Of a DNA stretch of 64,000 nt, positions 48,178 to 59,850 are shown in pieces. Under the pieces are notes generated by a model. That model saw only the letters and a program-made list of their open reading frames with translations. It searched no databases and had not been told where the DNA came from. Position 1 is the stretch's first letter. Each line of letters begins with the position of its first letter. This DNA is from Cryptomeria japonica. Taxonomy: Eukaryota > Streptophyta > Pinopsida > Cupressales > Cupressaceae. The position numbers and the translations under genes were made by a program. Where the stretch lies: the NCBI RefSeq assembly GCF_030272615.1, contig NC_081413.1, positions 334,342,302 to 334,406,301 on the forward strand, in the 5' to 3' direction.

Positions 48178-50160
48178 ATGGAATTATCATCTAAAACTAA
48201 TAAGACCAGAAAGGGAAAAGAACCTATCGCTGCAGAAGAAAAACCTAAAAGACAGAAAAGGGAAGGGCGTTCTTTGGCCCAGGACCTGATTGACTAGTGC
48301 CCATCATCCAGTTTGAGGTCCAAGAAGATTAGAGCTGATGAGGAAGGCTTGGAGGACTGGTTTGAGGATCTTGGAGACATATGGACATAGTTGAGAGGGT
48401 ATGAATTATTCATATATGGGTACAATAGAAGAGTTGCCCCTCAACCTATCAACAATTTATGGCGATTGAACTTAGGAAGGTTAGCTGTGGCTAATGTATT
48501 CGTGAATGTGGAGCTCATGAAGGCATTGGCAAACAATTATGACCCTAAAACCAAGACCATATATAACTACATGGATGAGCCAATTCTTGCAATCACAAAG
48601 GAGGTTATTGACACCGTGTTCGAGTTGGATTGGGGATTTGAAGAATTGATTGACCTCAAGAAGTTAACAAGTGAATATTTTAACCTAGAGCACATTTACA
48701 AAACGTGGAGACTCCTTATACATAGACCTAGGAATGCAGTGTCCTTAGTGCCACTAGGTCAGGATGACAAAGCTCCCTATGATGTCAACTCTTTCCATCC
48801 ATATTTCAAGTATACCTATTACTGTGTTGCCCAAGTGCTAGGGATAAAAGCCCATCCTTTGATGGATATTGCAGCCATGGTCATTTGTGCTGATTTGCAG
48901 TCTAAGGACCCCCGCTTCTTTGATTTTTCTGCTTATTTGGTTGAGGTTTTGAATCATGGGTTAGAAAATTTAAAGGGGGATGTCATCAATGTTCATTTCA
49001 AGAATTATTCCTTACTTATGCATATGCTATTGTATGTGGGCCAAGATGAAGGGTTATGGCCAGAAGAGTTATGTGTCAGGACATATGACAATGCTGGAAT
49101 GAGAAAACCAGTGCAACTATGGGTTTCTTCATGGGACCAGAGGTATGTGAATAATCAATATTGACATTTTGAGGAGTTCTTTGTCAAGCCATTATATAGA
49201 CTCTTGGGATGCCCGTGCGATCATGCCCTTGCACCAGAGGTTCAAATATTCCTAAGACCAAAATATTTCGCTGAAGATCCCTCAATTGAACACAATTGGG
49301 GAGATTGGTATTGTTTTTCAGATTGCACACAAGTTAGGGTATACGGGTTCGAAGGGAGACCATACTTACTACCACTTACAGTCCCTAACAGAGTGGCTTG
49401 TCTGGAAATTGTGAGGCAACTGTCAATAGTGAGTGCAGAACATATGACAAGCCATGGAAAACAATCAATTGTACCTGGGTTGTTAGTATTTTCAGATTTT
49501 ATTGTGAAAAGTTCAAAGAGTTATGGCCTGCTGCAGACAAAATTGGATTATTATGGCATGGCTATTGGGGATCCAAGGCCCAATTTCAATCCTGAAGGAT
49601 ACATAAGGATAGCCCGGTCATCACAAAAGCTGAAGGCTGGAGAGCATAAATCTTACCTACCGGATGACCTCATTAAGAACATTGGTGGAGAAGAGGCCAA
49701 AGTGAAGCAAATAAAGTTTGAGAAAGCAATGCAGGCTTATAAATGGAAGCTTTATAGAAGGAAAATGGATGAGAACATGCTACAAAATATTGAAGACCCC
49801 TTGGAGTTGGCCAACAAACTTGTGGAGCATGAATTGGAAATACTTGAGGGAGTCCCGCCTCATGTTTTTAGGGATTACATTGATACTATTAGGAATACAG
49901 AGCCTTTGGTTCATATGTCTCCTTCTTCCACATCTGGCATCATTCCATTCACTCCTTGAGAGGATTACCCCCCTGGTAATGCAAAGGATTACCCCCCTGG
50001 TTATGTAGAGGATACACCAATAGACTTGGCAACAGGACAACTGAATGTCCAAGAAGTGGCTGACATCAGATTCCTAGAGCATGAGGATTTCATTGCTGAT
50101 AGTGACTTCATTGCTTCCAAGGAGTTCACTGCATCCTCTATCAACATAAAGGATCTCAAA
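48178..50160 (+). pseudogene. Uncharacterised gag-like/plant-mobile-domain-like ORF, copy A
   Basis: A frame from ATG 48178 starts MELSSKTNKTRKGKEP (basic) and runs with only a few stops (TAG 48296 and 48388, TGA 49162 and 49957) to about 50170. It includes NNLWRLNLGRLAVANVFVNV, ELMKALANNYDPKTKTIYNY, ILAITKEVIDTVFELDWG, VAQVLGIKAHPLMDIAAM and VQLWVSSWDQRYVNNQY. After the first TGA it continues FEEFFVKPLYRLLGCPCDH. The pattern 'LMKAL...NYD..T.T...ITKE..D.VF.L' recalls plant mobile-domain proteins, which is inference. A related ORF (copy B) lies at 55017-56060. I cannot name the family. The TGA stops would be CGA or TGG in an intact copy. Confidence 0.5.
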
Positions 50161-50228
50161 TTAGGAATAACATGAGAAATAGTGAAGAAGAGCAGTAGCT
50201 TCAAAAGTTACAAGAGGAGATGGATCTT

Positions 50229-51352
50229 GTGATGAGATAAATGACACCTGAGAAGGGAAGACAGTTGCTTAAGGAAGCTGGTGTGTTATTATACTCTAGA
50301 TGGGACATGAACTCTGCCTTGTTGTTTGATGGATTCCTCAAGAAACAGGACCCAAGTAGGCAAATGATGCCAAAAGAGATTGATAAACTCTTTAGAGGAT
50401 CAGGATATGATCCAGATCAGAAGGCTCTTCTACAGTGGGCTATCTATCCCAAAGATAAAAGACCTATATTGGTTGATATAGAAGAAGCTTTTGGACATTT
50501 GATGGTGCAGCAGGTTGGAAAGATTGACCCTAGAACAACTGCCAAACTAAATTTGGATGTCGCTAAACTGAACCAAGATCAGATAGAGTTTCTGGTCTGA
50601 GAAAATTGTACATACAAAAGCCTATATGAGAAAACTGATGAAGAAAAATAGAGGCTGCAAGCAAGATTACTTTAGATTGATACAGGTACCAGTCAAACAG
50701 GGATGACATACGGTGTTGACAGAGATGCCATGGATGCCTTGACAGACGCTATGTATTGGAGGAACATGGCCGAAAAGACATCTTGGCAACTAAAAAAGGA
50801 ATAGAAAAAGATGGATAAGTTAGTTCTCGAGGTCATTGACCATAGATTCAAAAGTATGATACAGGTTGCAGAAATCTATTGGAAGACATACACTAGAACA
50901 GTGAAAGCTGTGAAGAGCATGAAAGGCTCAGGTCTCAGTTGGAAGGCTTGATGAATGACAATAGTCTGATGAATCCAGGTGAGAAAATTGAAGCCGAGGC
51001 TCACTTGAAGTCCCATGATGAATTGGCAAATCAATTAAGGAAAGAGCATCAGAGGCTGGACGATGGGAATACCCCTAGGGTGCCCTCTTTTTATAGTAAT
51101 GGTGAGTTAGTATTGTTGGAACAGTGGAAACAAGAGTTCATTGATGAGAAGAATCGATCAGTAGCAGAGTTGGATCGGGACAAAGATTTGTCACTTTGTG
51201 TTAACAATATTCTATCCAATCATTTCCAAACAGAAAGCGACATGAGGACACTAAACAATGATGTTCTAATGTATAAAAATGATAAGTACATTGAACACAT
51301 AGGAATGCTGAACTTGTTTATCTTCCAGTTTGTTAACAAAACTGCTAATTAA
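50229..51352 (+). pseudogene. C-terminal part of ORF copy A (other frame)
   Basis: After a frame change the sequence continues MTPEKGRQLLKEAGVLLYSR, LFRGSGYDPDQKALLQWAIY and KLNLDVAKLNQDQIEFLV, then further charged, helical segments to 51352 (LRKEHQRLDDGNTPRVPSFY, FIDEKNRSVAELDRDK) broken by stops near 50600, 50655 and 50805. The helical, charged composition suggests coiled coils. It is probably the same protein as the ORF starting at 48178, split by an indel near 50170. Confidence 0.45.
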
Positions 51353-51767
51353 TAGTTATGTGCTGAAAAGCCACAATGCTTGGTGACAATGTATACCCTC
51401 ATATAAATGAGGGAATTTTTGTAACAATAAGGATCATTAGAGAAGAAGTAGAATATAGCCTCAGGCTTACTATTGTACCATTTTGCAAACATACATAATA
51501 TAATCAGTCGTCTTTCCTTTGTGTATATGCTGTGGATTACTGCATCTTTCTATAGGCAGTTGCTTGTGATATTATCTAAAGGAGATAAGGTTACTTGTGT
51601 TCTTCCAGTAAAACTTTGTGTTTCATATTGTGGATTTGAATAAAAGATTTACTTGCAAATATAGTTTTGTATATAGTGCGCATGCATATTATCTCAACCA
51701 TGGTACGCCTGCATATGTATATAGTTTTGTTTATAGATGGAAAGCCTGAGGTTCAATGTCGAACTTG

Positions 51768-51783
51768 GTTGCTCTGATACCAT
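51768..51783 (-). promoter_or_regulatory. Reverse-oriented initiator-Met PBS, trace of another LTR element
   Basis: GGTTGCTCTGATACCA on the plus strand is the reverse complement of the common PBS TGGTATCAGAGC. It is followed by TATGTAATATTCC, which could be the end of a minus-strand LTR. No second LTR or coding region was seen. Confidence 0.45.
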
Positions 51784-52061
51784 ATGTAATATTCCATTAA
51801 TTCTATACTTAAAGAAAATAAATTGTGATCTATATTAAGATAAAAAATTGAGCATTTCAAAATAAAACATAACTACTTCAGTTGAAGGAGAAAACTAACT
51901 AAAAGTTCTTCAACATAATAAGAATCTAACTAATTTATCTAAAAGGAAGGTAATCTTTTAACGATAAAAAACATTGAACAAATATTATTAAGCTAATCAA
52001 TATGAGAAAGGAATTCAAATGGCAAGTTTCATTTTTGAGGGAAGAGATAAAGGTTCAGAGG

Positions 52062-53700
52062 TTACTGTTATCACTGTTTAAAAAATGGGTATTCTTTTCC
52101 ATAATTGGCTAAGTCTATGAAATTCTTGGGTCTGGTATGGCCTTGTGACTTATAATATTGCTTTGCGTCCTAAAGAGGGTTTAGGGTTTAGGTTTAATCA
52201 CTTTCAAAATGTTTGAGAAAAAACCCTTATAATTCTATTTCCGTGTTACTTTATTCACTTCAGTAATGGGTCCTAGGCGGTCCTTTTAAATGTTTTAATT
52301 TTTATTCGCCTTTAAATTGCCTTTTCTAATGACCGTCGGGCCTTGTAATTGTCGCACAACTCTTAGTCAATCAGATGGCCCACATGGATTCATGAACTCA
52401 ACATGCCCGGAAGTTACCTATCGCGTAGTAGTGAAAAGGTTTGGCGGGACCCAGCGATAAGGACTTCTTTCTTGGCTAAAAGAATTCTATCGAAGTATCT
52501 AAGAGTCAAATAGTATCGATGAGACCCAACGATGTCTCATTGATATAAAAGGGGCATCGAAGAAAGCAAACACTGATGAACTTCAGAAAGGACTCATCGA
52601 AGATAGTAACTCCATTGATAAAAGATATCGAGGAAAGTGGAGATGGTTCTCATCGACAAGAAAAGGTCTTCGAGGATATAACACTATCGATGCAAAAAGA
52701 ATCACCTAAAGGGATGGTCCCACCAACAAAAGGTATCGAAGAAAGCAGAGGTGGCCCCCACAGATGAGAAAAGGCTTTCAAATAAACAATATAATCGATG
52801 CAAGATAAAGAAGATTCACCGAAAGAAGCATTCTCATCGAAAAATTGATATCGATAAAACAAAAGAAAACTACATCGATGAATGATATCGATAAGGATAT
52901 GAGTTTTGATGGGAGGACCAAAGAAGTCACCAAAGTCCAAAGTCTCTTCGACATGAAACCCGATGGACATAAAAAATATTTCAATGAGAATGAGTTTCGA
53001 GGAGACTAAAAGGCATGTCTCTGATACACATGGTTTCATCGATAGAAGCCATCTCTCTTTGGAAGAAATCATCATTTTCATTGATACCGTAATAACCCAT
53101 AAGTTATTGAACAAGTCTAAAAGCATTCTATCAAAGTATCTAAGATTCGAATAGTATCGATGAGACCCAACGATGTCTCATCAATATAAAAAGGGCATCG
53201 AAGAAAGCAAACGCCAATGAACTTCAAAAAGGACTCATCGAAGACAGTAACTCCATCGATAAAAGATATCGAGGAAAGTGGAGATGGTTCTCATCGACAA
53301 GAAAAGGTCTTCAACGATATAACACTATTGGTGCAAAAAGACTCACTGAAAGGGATGGTCCTGTTATCATTGTTTTAAAAATGGATGTTCTCAATCCATA
53401 AATGGCTAGGTTTTTTGAAAATTCTGTGTCTGGTATGCCTGTGTTCATTCAATTTGTTTTAAATCCTAAGAGGTTAAGGGTTTAGGTTTTAAGTCGCTTC
53501 AATACCCAAGAAAAGCCCTTTTGGTTTCTAATTTGCCGTTACTTTATTCACTTAAGCAATGGGTCCATTTATCAAAAAACTGTTCTCCCCTTGTCATTTA
53601 CCTAAGCGGTCCCTTTAAATATTTTATTCTTGTTCACTTTTAATCTGCCTTTTCTAATGTCTGTCAGGCCTTATAAGTATCATGCGATTTTCTATTGATC
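52062..53700. repeat. Interleaved direct repeats of the ATCGAT family
   Basis: Segment X (52062-52390) recurs at 53363-53700, starting GTTA(C/T)(T/C)GTTATCA-like and including CTTTATTCACTT and TGCCTTTTCTAATG. Segment Y (52495-52725) recurs at 53140-53361, with TAGTATCGATGAGACCCAAC, then GATGTCTCAT. Y is also related to the 201-bp tandem units at 47138. They may be remnants of LTRs of the ORF-bearing element. Confidence 0.7.
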
Positions 53701-55016
53701 TGACGGCCCGTGTTGATTCGCGACCAAAAAGTGCTCGAAACTTAGTTTCTGTGAAGTAGCGAAAGGCGAAGGTGGACCCGACATATAGGTTTGGACCAAA
53801 GCTAAACACCGATCAAGTTTCATCTGATCGGACGGACAACGTGGTTTCGTGAGATCAAGCTGAACGTGTTTTAACCTTCACGAAGTGGCGAAAGGGTTTG
53901 GCGGGTCACAGAGATAAGCGATCTTCTTTGGTTAAAGAATGATCGGGTTGGAAAAAGATCAATGGCTCACATTGATTCGCGGCCGCAAGCCAAACAAAGT
54001 ATAATGTTCACGAAGTCACGAAAGACAGGTGGAATTCACAAGAAGGTGTGATGTGGCATAATAGCTACCGCTTTTTGTAGAGCTCGATAGAGATGTGTCG
54101 AATGCCACATGGCTCTAAAAGTGGTTGAGGGCTTGCCTAAGGTGTAACCAATAGTTATGTGGGAATAGTAAAAGGGAACACGTGGCGGATTAAGGGTGGA
54201 AACAAAAGGAGTTTCCAGAGCTAATGGCCAACTGCCATGTGACATTTATTAACCGAAGAACAAGTGGGGTAAGTAATTCCCGGGTAAAGGGCCCACTTAA
54301 AAGGCATTCATCTCAAGATTGATCCAACGCTTCTCGTTGTTTCGTGGCCCTAAGATGCCCATAGCTTAACCTCAGTGAAATGGTGAAAACCGTTAGCCAC
54401 CAAGATGAGGTGTGGTTAATTAAAAGGATTGACGGTCCCGGTTGGAGTTAAAGGCCGGGTGATTTGAGTTTGATCTAACGCTTGGCGCGACCTCACGAAG
54501 GAAAAGTGAATGACTATTAAAGTCCACAAAGTGGAAAAAAGTAGGTAGGGCCCGACACTAAAGCAAAGAGATCAAATGGAGATAAAGGTGATGCAAGTTC
54601 TCGTGATCCAACGACCGACGTTGTTTCGCAAAAGAAAAGAGCACGGGTTTTATGTTCTGCGAAATAGTGAAAGAGCGAAACAGAGGAAAGACTTAGAAGA
54701 ATTATGACCCGTTGGAGCCAGTTTTGAATTCGATTTGGCGAATTCAATTTTGAAAAGAAAGCCGAAGCATGTGGAGTTAATTTCTAAAACTTAAATGCCA
54801 ACTTGTCCTTTTTGAGTCCGCATCAACTTGATTGCTAAGTATTGTTTCATCAAAGTTTGTTGCAGGGCGAATTGTTGCAGAGTGATTTTCTTCAGGTGAA
54901 TAATCAGGTTTCTTGTGCTTTTCTTGATAACTCTTGCTTTGTTTTGAAATACTGCTGTGTGAATTACTTCATTAGAGGTCTGTGCTAGTTGCTAGTGGTA
55001 TAATTGTTTGACTAGA
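53701..55016. other. Leader of ORF copy B, no gene
   Basis: Contains repeated phrases such as GAAGT(A/G)GCGAAAG and GATCGGACGG-like words, resembling untranslated DNA of an LTR element. No domain was recognised. Confidence 0.45.
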
Positions 55017-56060
55017 ATGGCACCCAGAAGAGAATTGATGGGGAAGGTGAATTACCAGGACCGAAATATCTGTGATGATTTTTTAGAGCAATTAACCATG
55101 TCCACCAATGCTGGGGCTAAGGCCAAAGAGCTAGTACCTAAGACCCCTCATCTAAAAATTGGAGATGGCCTTTATGATAAGGGTAATTGGTTGAGGGACC
55201 TTGAAATAGGATTGTCAAGCTTAGGACTCTTCAAAGTCAGTTTCGGGCAGATGAATTCCCTAGCTCCTTTGAATGGCATATGGGAGTAGGATGTAGGAAA
55301 GCTTGTGGTCCCAGGTGTTTTTATGGATGTAGATCTATTAGCCCTGATTGCACAGAATTATGACTCTGTGGCAAGATGCATCAGGAACATAAAGGGATCA
55401 GTCTTGATTGAGATAAATGAAGATGAATTCAGGAAAGTATTTAAACTCAGTGAGTTCTCCAATTTGTTAGAACCTATTGACTTTGAGTCGTTAGCCCAGG
55501 TTTACAACACACAAAGGGATCATCTTAGAAGTGGCCCATTGAAATAATTCTTTGTAAAGATAGGGGGGTTAACAGTTGTAGGCCCCAACACAATGGAACC
55601 ATTCTCTCTCAACCAATTCACTTTGAGAGCTAAGGGTACGTATTGGGCACTATGCCAGATTTTTGGAGAGGATGCTGAAAAGAATATGCCAACACATTAT
55701 ATGTTAATGATTGCACAAATTCTAAACCCCTCCCTAGCAATAACATTTGATTATGCCTTATACCTTGCTGATGCAATTCATAAAGGGTTAGTAGGAATAA
55801 AAAATGGTAAGATGGATAGGCCATTTGGATGGTACTCCATGTTAATGGATATGTTTCTGTTCAAAGGGGCTGATTATTTTGGAAAGGAGATGGACCTGAT
55901 TAAGGTCAAGGATAAAGAGGAGATGCCAGTGCAATTGTGGAGTACTATTCTATCTTGGGATAGAGAAGATGCAAGTTATTTAAAGTTTGATAGATGCTTT
56001 GCATCTAAAATTAGGATTAAATATGATAATTTTTTAAATTATAATGTTCATGCACAACTT
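55017..56060 (+). pseudogene. Uncharacterised gag-like/plant-mobile-domain-like ORF, copy B
   Basis: ATG 55017 opens MAPRRELMGKVNYQDRNICD. The frame continues over a TAG (55287, Trp context) and TAA (55545) to about 56060. Shared landmarks with copy A are VFMDVDLLALIAQNYDSVAR (A: VFVNVELMKALANNYD), LIEINEDEFRKVFKLSEF, GPNTMEPFSLNQFTLRAKGT, YALYLADAIHKGLVGIKNGK and MPVQLWSTILSWDRED (A: VQLWVSSWDQRYV). The two are diverged paralogues from one family. It ends against the CACTA transposase remnant on the other strand at about 56066, so the 3' half is missing. Function unknown. Confidence 0.5.
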
Positions 56061-56065
56061 AAACA

Positions 56066-57675
56066 CTATAACATACCACAAAAATGTGTTAGCCCCGGGG
56101 CATCGTGTATTGTCCATAAAAGCATCTCATGGAATTGAAATTGTCTTTGTCCTATTGGTCTAGAGACATCATACATAGTGATACCATTCCATAACTCCAG
56201 CAACTCATCGATAAGAGGCTCGATATATACATTCATATCTTTAACTTGGTACTTACCTAATCGAATGAACAAAAACATTACATAATTATTATGACCATTT
56301 TACTGCAATATTTATAATTAAATTTAGATGACTATATTTAAATGATAAAATACTTGGAACAATCATTGCCAACATTATGTACTCCCTCTTTATTGACATC
56401 CATGGAGGAATGTTATTGTTGATAACAAAAACAGGCCACACTGAGTAAACAGATCTCATCTCTCCAAATGGATTGACACCGTCCGCTGCCAATGAAAGCA
56501 TGAGATTACGAGGTTCTTCTTTAAAGTGTGGCCACTTTTCCTCTATGTCCATAAATGATGAACCATCCACAGGAATTCGAATAATGTCATCTTGACTTCT
56601 ATTGTGTGCATGGTAATCCATAAATTGTGCCAAGCTAGTGCACTTGAATAATCGTTGCATACGTGGAATAATGGGAATATAGCGAAGAACCTTGTGAGGA
56701 ACCCTTTTTGTTATTTGATCTATTCAATATCTACTGATATGACATTCAGGGCATTCGGTTTGAAATTCATGTTGTTTGTGATATATAATATGATCATTGG
56801 GACAAACATCTATTGCTTGATACTCCATTCCAATATCTTTCATAACGGCAGATAATTCTTGGTATGAGCGAGGTAGAATATTTGATGGTGGTAACAAAAA
56901 CTCACCTATCAATCTACAACAACAAAATATAATTTGTTATGATAAAGAATATTAATGGTACAACATGATTCACATTTTATTATGACATATATGACATGCC
57001 TTAACATACGTGACATTGTTATGTTGGATAAACCATTCATAACCTTCAAGTTCACCAACAACAATACAACGGAGAGAAGAGTTGCCTGTGAGCCTTCATA
57101 AAGGGCCTCAGATGCCTTCTCAAGTAGAGGGACATCATGAAAAACATCAAGGTCATCTTCATCATCATGATCAGCTACGTGAGTACTAAATGAGTCATGG
57201 ATCAATGTATTTGTACCATCATCTTCAATTGTGTTTTCTGGCTCATGATCGTCATCTTCCATGGGATCATTATCTTCAGCTTCGATATTCACACCTCCAT
57301 GTTCGTCCACTTCAAAAACCATATTCTCAGGGTTGTGTTGATCCATACCATGTGCTCCGGGGTGCTCAACCTATATAAAACTGATATACATAAATAAACC
57401 GTGATCATGATCTCATCATCACGTGATTTATTATGTATATAAATTGTCAAAATGATATAATGAAAAACTTACCAATGGATGATAATCATGTCCACCTTCA
57501 ATGTGACTATGCAACCTACAATGTTTCTTCACTATTTAGATTAGAAGTCTTCTAGTCTTTAACCCCTTACAAATTTTGCATGAACAATAACATTTTCCAT
57601 CACCTTTTCTTTTCAAGTTAGACCACAATCTAGCAATTGTCTCCTTATTTTGTTGTTCGTTGATATTGTCTGACA
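56066..57675 (-). pseudogene. CACTA TNP2-like transposase, broken
   Basis: Minus-strand blocks in CACTA order. The N-terminal exon from ATG 57675 holds CYCSCKICKGLKTRR and a stop, then VKKHCRLHSHIEGGHDYHPL before a GTAAGT donor at about 57473. An acidic exon at 57372-57000 holds EALYEGSQATLLSVVLLLVN and LKVMNGLSN. The next (56912-56710) holds PPSNILPRSYQEL and DVCPNDHIIYHKQ with CPEC. Another (56660-56330) holds SFMDIEEKWPHFKEEPRNLM, LAADGVNPFGEM and NNNIPPWMSIKREYIMLAMI. The last (56278-56066) holds YIEPLIDELLELWNG and LLWTIHDAPGLTHFCGM. These match the TNP2 (transposase_21) family. Stops interrupt it and the C-terminal half is missing, replaced by the ORF B module. Confidence 0.88.
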
Positions 57676-57709
57676 TGGTCTTTCTTCACAGGCAAGAAAA
57701 TAGAAATTA

Positions 57710-59628
57710 TTAAAATACATAAGACAACATGCCCTTTTCTTCTTGTTTTTTCATACTTATTGTCATGCTTTGAATTATTTTTCTTTCTTGGTGACTCCTT
57801 ATTACTCTCACTGTCAGTTTCACTCTCAGAATTTGAGTCTGATGTATCAGAATCTGACGAACCTGATGAACTAGATGAATCATCATTAGAGGTAGATTCA
57901 TCTGACTCAGGAATAGACTTTTGCTACTGCATTACAAGCCTTGGCATATTCTTCAAATACACACGTAAACTCTCAGTGATACCACCAAGATGAATAGAAG
58001 TAAAGAAATTGATAGCAAACCGTGAATTTTTGGGATTGTCCTTTGGAGAAATTGAATCAAAAGACTCCTGCATTGTTGGATCGTTCAACCTTTCATTAAG
58101 CAACAATGTACCAAGCTGCTCTGCCAGCTCCTGCAAGAGAATCTTTATGAAAATACGGGAAGAGGAAGTAGTATCTTCCTCTGTCTCACATATATAAGCA
58201 AGACAATGCCATGGAAGAGCATCTGTGCCAAGTAAGTGGGCAAAAAACTTTGCAACATTACACAGTTTATTTGTTTCCAATCTGTGTATCATAGAATATT
58301 GTTATACAAAACACTTATCAAAAAATTTCTCATATATTTTATTGATCATACAGAATCTTTGCCCAAGAATACCTTAATAACAAAGGTATGTTCTCTCTTG
58401 ACTAGGTTCAAGCTTGATCTTTAGTAGCTTATGACCAACTTCCTCAAAATCAACATTTGACATGATTGTCAAATAAATTGTATGTCTTAAATTGACCAAG
58501 TTTGTCTCTGTCTCATCCTATATTCTCAGTGCTTCCTCACCTTCCTCTTCATCATCATCATCATCATCATCATTTGAATCATCACCTAAATCATTCTCCC
58601 CTTCTGGTTCATCTGAAGAAGCATCTCTAAGGACATCTTTCTTCAGTTTTTCATAAGTTGCCTCATGCTCTAAGAAATCAGGACTTGGCTTGAAAACATC
58701 CAAACCAACCTCTTGATCAAGTTCATCTTCTAGGAAAACTTCACGTGTTAACTGATTTGGGTGCACAACTGGATGACCCTCGAACTTAGCTTTGCGAAAT
58801 GCAAAAAAGGCCTTTGATTAAAAACTGTACTTGTTTGTCAATTTCCCCCTCATGGAGAATACCTCTAAATCTTTCAAAAATCCCATAGAGACCTTTGGGT
58901 GAAAGGTCTTGCAACAAAGAACCACATTCTTTCACGAACCCAATAGCAACCTCTACACTATCATCTGTGGGGTTCTCTAGTAAAAGGGTGAGAAGTTCCA
59001 AAGAAATGATCTCATGTGCAACTTGTTGATTCACTAAATGAGCTATGAATTTGGCTGCTGCTATCAACATGTCCTTGTCATTGCATTTGTATGCCCTCTT
59101 AAGCTGCAAAATAATTCTTCGCAAAAGTAGATTGCCAACTTTAGGAAATTTTGTATTTACCACAGCAACCAACGCAGCAAAAACATCTGTAAATCTAGGG
59201 GATGCCATTTGGGATTTCATACAAGACCTACAAAATAGACCCCTCCCATGGATGAGATTCTCTGCAAACAACTCTGGAATGATGTTCTTGATGTTAGATG
59301 CATTTACCTTGTTTACTAACCCATTGATACTCTTCTGAAGGGCATCCCATGTCATGCGCTGGTATTCCACACTGCTCTTGTCTTCCACATCTTTCATCAT
59401 TTGAGCCAGCTTAAATGGGGGAATGTAAACACCCCCACTTCTTCCAACACCCTTCTCAGCTCCTCTTACAACACCTTCACCATTCCCATTTTGAGATGGA
59501 GCAGACACAACACCAGAAGTTTTCACTTCCACTGCCTCTCTGTCCCTCTTGTTTCCAGAAGCCCCTTTACCACTTAATTCATGCTTATTTCTGTACATAA
59601 ACCCATCAGGAAGCATGAGTTTTTGCAT
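57710..59628 (-). pseudogene. CWC22: CWC22 spliceosome factor copy inside the CACTA element
   Basis: About 1.9 kb on the minus strand follows plant CWC22, which recruits eIF4A3 to the spliceosome. Landmarks are GGVYIPPFKLAQMMKDVEDK, YQRMTWDALQKSINGLVNKV and GRGLFCRSCMKSQMASPRFT (MIF4G domain, 59400-58800), ELDQEVGLDVFKPSPDFLEH, an acidic run, [19 protein letters not shown] (MA3 start), [58 protein letters not shown] and KNMPRLVMQ, then a Ser/Asp-rich tail. Defects: a six-T frameshift (58803-58808), stops at 58518, 58374, 58302 and 57924 (three at family Gln codons), and an apparent in-frame loss of about 13 residues before QERTYL. No introns were seen in this stretch. The initial Met at 59628 matches no clear start, and the N-terminal RS-rich part is missing. 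Confidence 0.9.
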
Positions 59629-59639
59629 ATAATCTCACC

Positions 59640-59850
59640 CAAATATTTTACAGTTATTTTTCATCAAGATTCCCTCAGGAGCTGGCAGATCCTGCTTCCA
59701 TACTTTAATTCTGTTTTCTCAAAGGACAATCCTAAAAATCCATGCATTGCAAACAAATTTTTACACCTTTGTTGGTTGTGGTGGTGTCATAGAGAGTTTA
59801 CATCAATAAATGAAGAACATGCCAATGCTTTTAATGCATCAGTAGAAGTC
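59640..59850 (+). pseudogene. CWC22: Second, inverted CWC22 fragment (MA3 end)
   Basis: On the plus strand, diverged codons read QELADP, then FSKDNPKN at about 59715-59740 and, with frame changes, VIESL and MKNMP, matching the family segment RIFIKI..QELA..DP..SFDSIFPKDNPKN...GGITESL..YLKNMP. It is the same region as 58200-57950 of the large copy but in the opposite orientation and head-to-head with its 5' end. An internal deletion removes the part between QELA and DP. It does not continue beyond about 59850. Confidence 0.7.

Noticed and set aside
59045..59338. Plus-strand ORF of 97 codons
   Set aside because: Antisense shadow of the CWC22 coding sequence.
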